NCBI GenBank assembly: GCA_964506685.1
Contig: CAZDMQ010000009.1
Coordinates: 1 to 64,000 of the forward strand
DNA length: 64,000 nt
DNA from: UBA5336 sp964506685
Lineage (GTDB): Bacteria > Pseudomonadota > Alphaproteobacteria > Caulobacterales > Hyphomonadaceae
Direction of reading: 5' to 3'
A program made the position numbers and the translations under genes. This document shows, one piece after another, positions 61,388 through 64,000 of the stretch. Every line of letters begins with the position of its first letter. Position 1 is the first letter of the stretch. The notes below the pieces were generated by a model, which saw nothing but the letters and a program-made list of their open reading frames with translations, did not search any database and was not told the DNA's origin.

Positions 61388-64000
61388 TCAGTCGAATTCG
61401 CGCTGCCATTCGATCCGCGCGCCCTGGGATTCGCCAGGGGTCAGGTCTGCCTCGACCTCGAGGTTGCGGTAAGGCGTCCATTCGATGATCACCGCAGGCT
61501 GGCCGACGCGGCTGGTCCGGACCTCGAGATACACGTCCTCGGCAAGGTATTTGCCCGTCGCCACGCTGGTGCCGCCCCCCTCCTCGGTGGCGAGGTCGAG
61601 CGTGTCGAGGCCAAGCGCGTCCTCGAGACCGCCGAGCAGGTCCATGCCCCCGCCACTGCCGGCGAGGCTGGCGAGGCCACCGGCGAGTTGCAGGGCTTCA
61701 AGCTCCGAAAGCTCGCTCGGCGAGCGGCCGAACAGGACCCGCGAGAGCACCTCGTCCTCGGGCAGAACCGGTTCCGATGACAGGGTGATCTCCGGGGTGG
61801 CGGGCGTGCCGGTGATCAGGATCACGGCGCGGATGTCGTTGGCTTCGCGCACCGCGCGGAGGTCCAGCTCCGCTTCCGAAGGATCACCGGCCAGCCGCAC
61901 GCTCGACTCCTCGAAAAGGAAGCGTTTGCCGGCAAAATCGAAATGGCCGCGGACAATCGTCGCTTCGCCCGTGATCATCGGCGCACCGGCGGGACCGGTG
62001 ATCGTCGCACCGAGACCGAACTCCGCGTCCAGTCCCAGGCCAGAGATGAAGATCCGGCGTGGTGCATCAAGTGCGATATCGAGCGCGAGGCGGGTCGTCC
62101 TATCCGTGGGTGGTTCCGGGGCCGGCTCGGGATCGCCGCTGCCATTCGGGAAGGTCACGTCGAGGGTCTGGTAGCTGGCGCCCTGGATCTGCGTTGGATC
62201 GATTTCCGCGCGATCGATCGTGATATCGCCCGCAATGGCCAGGCCCGCATCGGTCTCCTCGAGCGTGAGCTTGCCGGACCCGCGCGCGCGAATGTCCTGG
62301 CGATTGACCACGAACAGGTTGCTGGCCTTTAGCGCCAGCGTGCTGCCGCCGGCGCCGGGCACATACGCGCCCTGACCGGACAGCGTGCCGCCTTCCGGGC
62401 CCGTTGCGTCAAACCGTTCAAGGGTAAACCGGCCGTGATCAATCGTCGACACAACGGCGAGGTCCTCCAGGACGAGGCCGAGATCGCCGTGCTCGATCCG
62501 TCCGCCGGAAAACGAGATGCGTCCGGTGGTGGTACCGGCCGCATCGGAAAGACCGCCGGCGAGATCGAGATCAAGCTGGCCGGACATGGCGACGGACGGC
62601 GGCAGGAGAAGCGCGGCGACCGCATCGATCGCGCCATCGCCTGCGATGTCGTAGCGTGCCGCTTCGGGATTTGACAGCGCCAGTCCGGGCCAGGCGGGGC
62701 TGGGGTCGAGAGGGGCGTCCAGGCGGGCCTGAAGGCCTAGTCCCTGATTGTCTGCAAGTGATAGGGTCCCGCGCAATCCGGCAACGTCGCCTGTCAGGGT
62801 ATAGTCGAGCGTGACGGGGGTGTCTGGGTCTCCCGGGGGAGCAAGGCCGGTGAGGCTGCCGCTCGCCCGGATCTCGGTGTCGCCGGGCCCCGTACCCGTC
62901 GCGATGGTCAGCTCACCGGCGAGGTTGCCGCCCGTGACCGGCCGTTGCAGCAGGTCAAGCACCGGGGCCAGGGCCAGGCCGTCATGGCGGGCCCGGAGAT
63001 GTGTGGAGCCGGCGCGCGCGGCATATTCCGCCTCGATCGTGCCGCCGAGCGCGCCCAGCCGGCCACTGGCGTGCAGGTCTCCTGTGGCGGCATCGCGGCG
63101 GACCTCGACCGGCTCGATCACCCGGGTCGTGAGGGTGTCGAGCTGCAGCACGGGCGAGACGACAAGGTGGGTCACGGTGTCGCCGAGGCCAGCGAGTTCG
63201 CCGCTGAGGTCCAGGCTGACAGGGTGGCGGCGACCGTCGAGTTCGAGCGTGCTTTCGCCACGGCCCTCGAACCGGGCCAGCGCTGGTGTGCCGTTCATGG
63301 CAAACCGCACCATGCTTTCGCCGAGCCCGGCAACCGAAGCGATTTCGGCGCGGGCATCGAGGTCGAGTTGTGCCGCGTCGATGCGGGCTCGCGCATTGAG
63401 GCTCTGCACGGGCGTGCCGACGACGGGACCGCCTTCAACTGAGAGTGCAGCGGTGAGGGCAAGGGGGTCGGAGAACGGCGCGCTGATCTCGCCGCTCGCC
63501 GAGACGCCGAGGGCCTTGGCGTTGAGATTGTCCAGGCGCCAATGGGTGGCGTTCAGCGCCAGACCGGTATCGAGGCGCAGGGGGCCGCCCTCGCTTCCGG
63601 CATCGCCCTCTTCCCTGCTTGCGAGCCGTCCATCGGCGCGCGCAGATAGCTGGCCGGTGAAGTCGAGGCTGCCTGCCAGCGTGCCGTCGAGTGTCAGCTC
63701 GGCGTTTTCGAGCTCCTGGCCGGACAGTGTGATCTGGTCGGTACGGGCAGAGAGACCGATCGCAAGCTGTTCGATGGGGCCTTCCAGTGCGGCCTCGAGA
63801 TGGACCGGCGCGCCGGGAACAGCGCCGGGATCCGGTCGGACATCACCTTCGAGACGGGCCGACAGCCGACCATCCCCTGTGCGCGCCGCCTGTCCGGCCA
63901 GGTCGAGCCCCTGCGCGCGGATTGACAGCGCGGGAAGGGTGACACCGCCATCGGCCTCGCTGCGGGCGGACACCTCCATGTGCACGCGCGAGCCGACAAT
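61388..64000 (-). CDS. tamB: TamB-like translocation and assembly module protein (partial)
   Basis: The C-terminal 870 residues of a large beta-helical envelope protein; the frame is open to the window edge, so the start lies outside. The end carries the DUF490/TamB signature: the LDALRAV-like block LDLRAVREANDIRAVILITGTPATPEITLSSEPVLPEDE compressed around residues 730-770, then SRVLFGRSPSELSELEALQLAGGLASL and a final IEWQREFD. TamB proteins bridge inner and outer membranes and move phospholipids or help autotransporter assembly. tamA would be expected just upstream, beyond the window. Confidence 0.9.
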   Translation of the reverse strand: MVGSRVHMEVSARSEADGGVTLPALSIRAQGLDLAGQAARTGDGRLSARLEGDVRPDPGAVPGAPVHLEAALEGPIEQLAIGLSARTDQITLSGQELENAELTLDGTLAGSLDFTGQLSARADGRLASREEGDAGSEGGPLRLDTGLALNATHWRLDNLNAKALGVSASGEISAPFSDPLALTAALSVEGGPVVGTPVQSLNARARIDAAQLDLDARAEIASVAGLGESMVRFAMNGTPALARFEGRGESTLELDGRRHPVSLDLSGELAGLGDTVTHLVVSPVLQLDTLTTRVIEPVEVRRDAATGDLHASGRLGALGGTIEAEYAARAGSTHLRARHDGLALAPVLDLLQRPVTGGNLAGELTIATGTGPGDTEIRASGSLTGLAPPGDPDTPVTLDYTLTGDVAGLRGTLSLADNQGLGLQARLDAPLDPSPAWPGLALSNPEAARYDIAGDGAIDAVAALLLPPSVAMSGQLDLDLAGGLSDAAGTTTGRISFSGGRIEHGDLGLVLEDLAVVSTIDHGRFTLERFDATGPEGGTLSGQGAYVPGAGGSTLALKASNLFVVNRQDIRARGSGKLTLEETDAGLAIAGDITIDRAEIDPTQIQGASYQTLDVTFPNGSGDPEPAPEPPTDRTTRLALDIALDAPRRIFISGLGLDAEFGLGATITGPAGAPMITGEATIVRGHFDFAGKRFLFEESSVRLAGDPSEAELDLRAVREANDIRAVILITGTPATPEITLSSEPVLPEDEVLSRVLFGRSPSELSELEALQLAGGLASLAGSGGGMDLLGGLEDALGLDTLDLATEEGGGTSVATGKYLAEDVYLEVRTSRVGQPAVIIEWTPYRNLEVEADLTPGESQGARIEWQREFD

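Noticed and set aside
60201..61481. Longer start for the metallo-beta-lactamase-fold gene reaching into the tamB-like gene
   Set aside because: The upstream extension is Arg/Pro-rich and overlaps tamB. The ATG at 61253 has a proper AGGAG site.
1..64000. CRISPR arrays, tRNA and rRNA genes, prophage modules
   Set aside because: No regularly spaced repeats, cloverleaf-type sequences, rRNA stretches or phage structural genes were recognised on reading both strands.

Overview
The window looks like chromosome of a high-GC alphaproteobacterium, most likely a stalked or marine Caulobacterales/Maricaulales-type organism. This rests on the xseB-ispA-dxs order, the TonB-dependent receptor, many lipoproteins, LacI-type operators with a central CG, the DUF692/DUF2063/DoxX operon and the density of outer-membrane genes. 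I assign no species. No rRNA, tRNA or CRISPR array was seen.

Layout. 1-717 is insertion-sequence debris: an IS3-type orfB fragment abutting an IS21-type istB fragment and its right end. 915-11856 is a glucuronoxylan-degradation locus: acetyl esterase (minus), then GH3, GH115 alpha-glucuronidase and a GH43 lipoprotein in a plus-strand operon, then a second GH43 on the minus strand. LacI-type operator matches lie in both promoter regions. 12062-19232 is a minus-strand copper/silver efflux set (small Cys/His protein, then TolC-like CusC, CusB, CusA and CusF, the last four joined by 4-bp overlaps). 19381-24287 is dabB-dabA-cysD, a bicarbonate-uptake pair coupled to a lone cysD, with a divergent LysR gene. 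25322-26796 holds uppP and mntP, followed by a 325-bp palindromic MITE-like element (27111-27435) and two methyltransferase-fold genes.

28964-36118 (minus) starts, reading 5' to 3', with a 52-codon ORF with a strong ribosome binding site, then a DUF692 (MNIO) enzyme, DUF2063 protein, DoxX protein, a membrane-anchored FG-GAP/ASPIC protein and a multipass membrane protein. Further down are a DUF900 hydrolase lipoprotein, a 56-aa Cys-containing ORF and a two-domain glutaredoxin. This resembles bufferin (copper-responsive RiPP) operons, but the first ORF has no cysteine and the operon is extended.

36411-50919 is an envelope and signalling region: autotransporter-like barrel, caspase-like protease with a long coiled coil, a secreted protein of unknown function, a CHASE2 adenylate cyclase, DUF3307 protein, OmpA protein and a Crp-type regulator. 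It ends in a curli-like set of four small secreted proteins (two of them identical copies in a 722-bp direct repeat) and a CsgG-like lipoprotein fused to a DUF4384 domain. A plausible but untested reading is cyclase to cAMP to Crp regulator to surface-fibre genes.

51053-64000 is mostly housekeeping: TPR-like lipoprotein, TonB-dependent receptor, the xseB-ispA-dxs operon, a crotonase, a histidine phosphatase, lepB, a metallo-beta-lactamase-fold protein and a tamB-like gene cut by the window edge.
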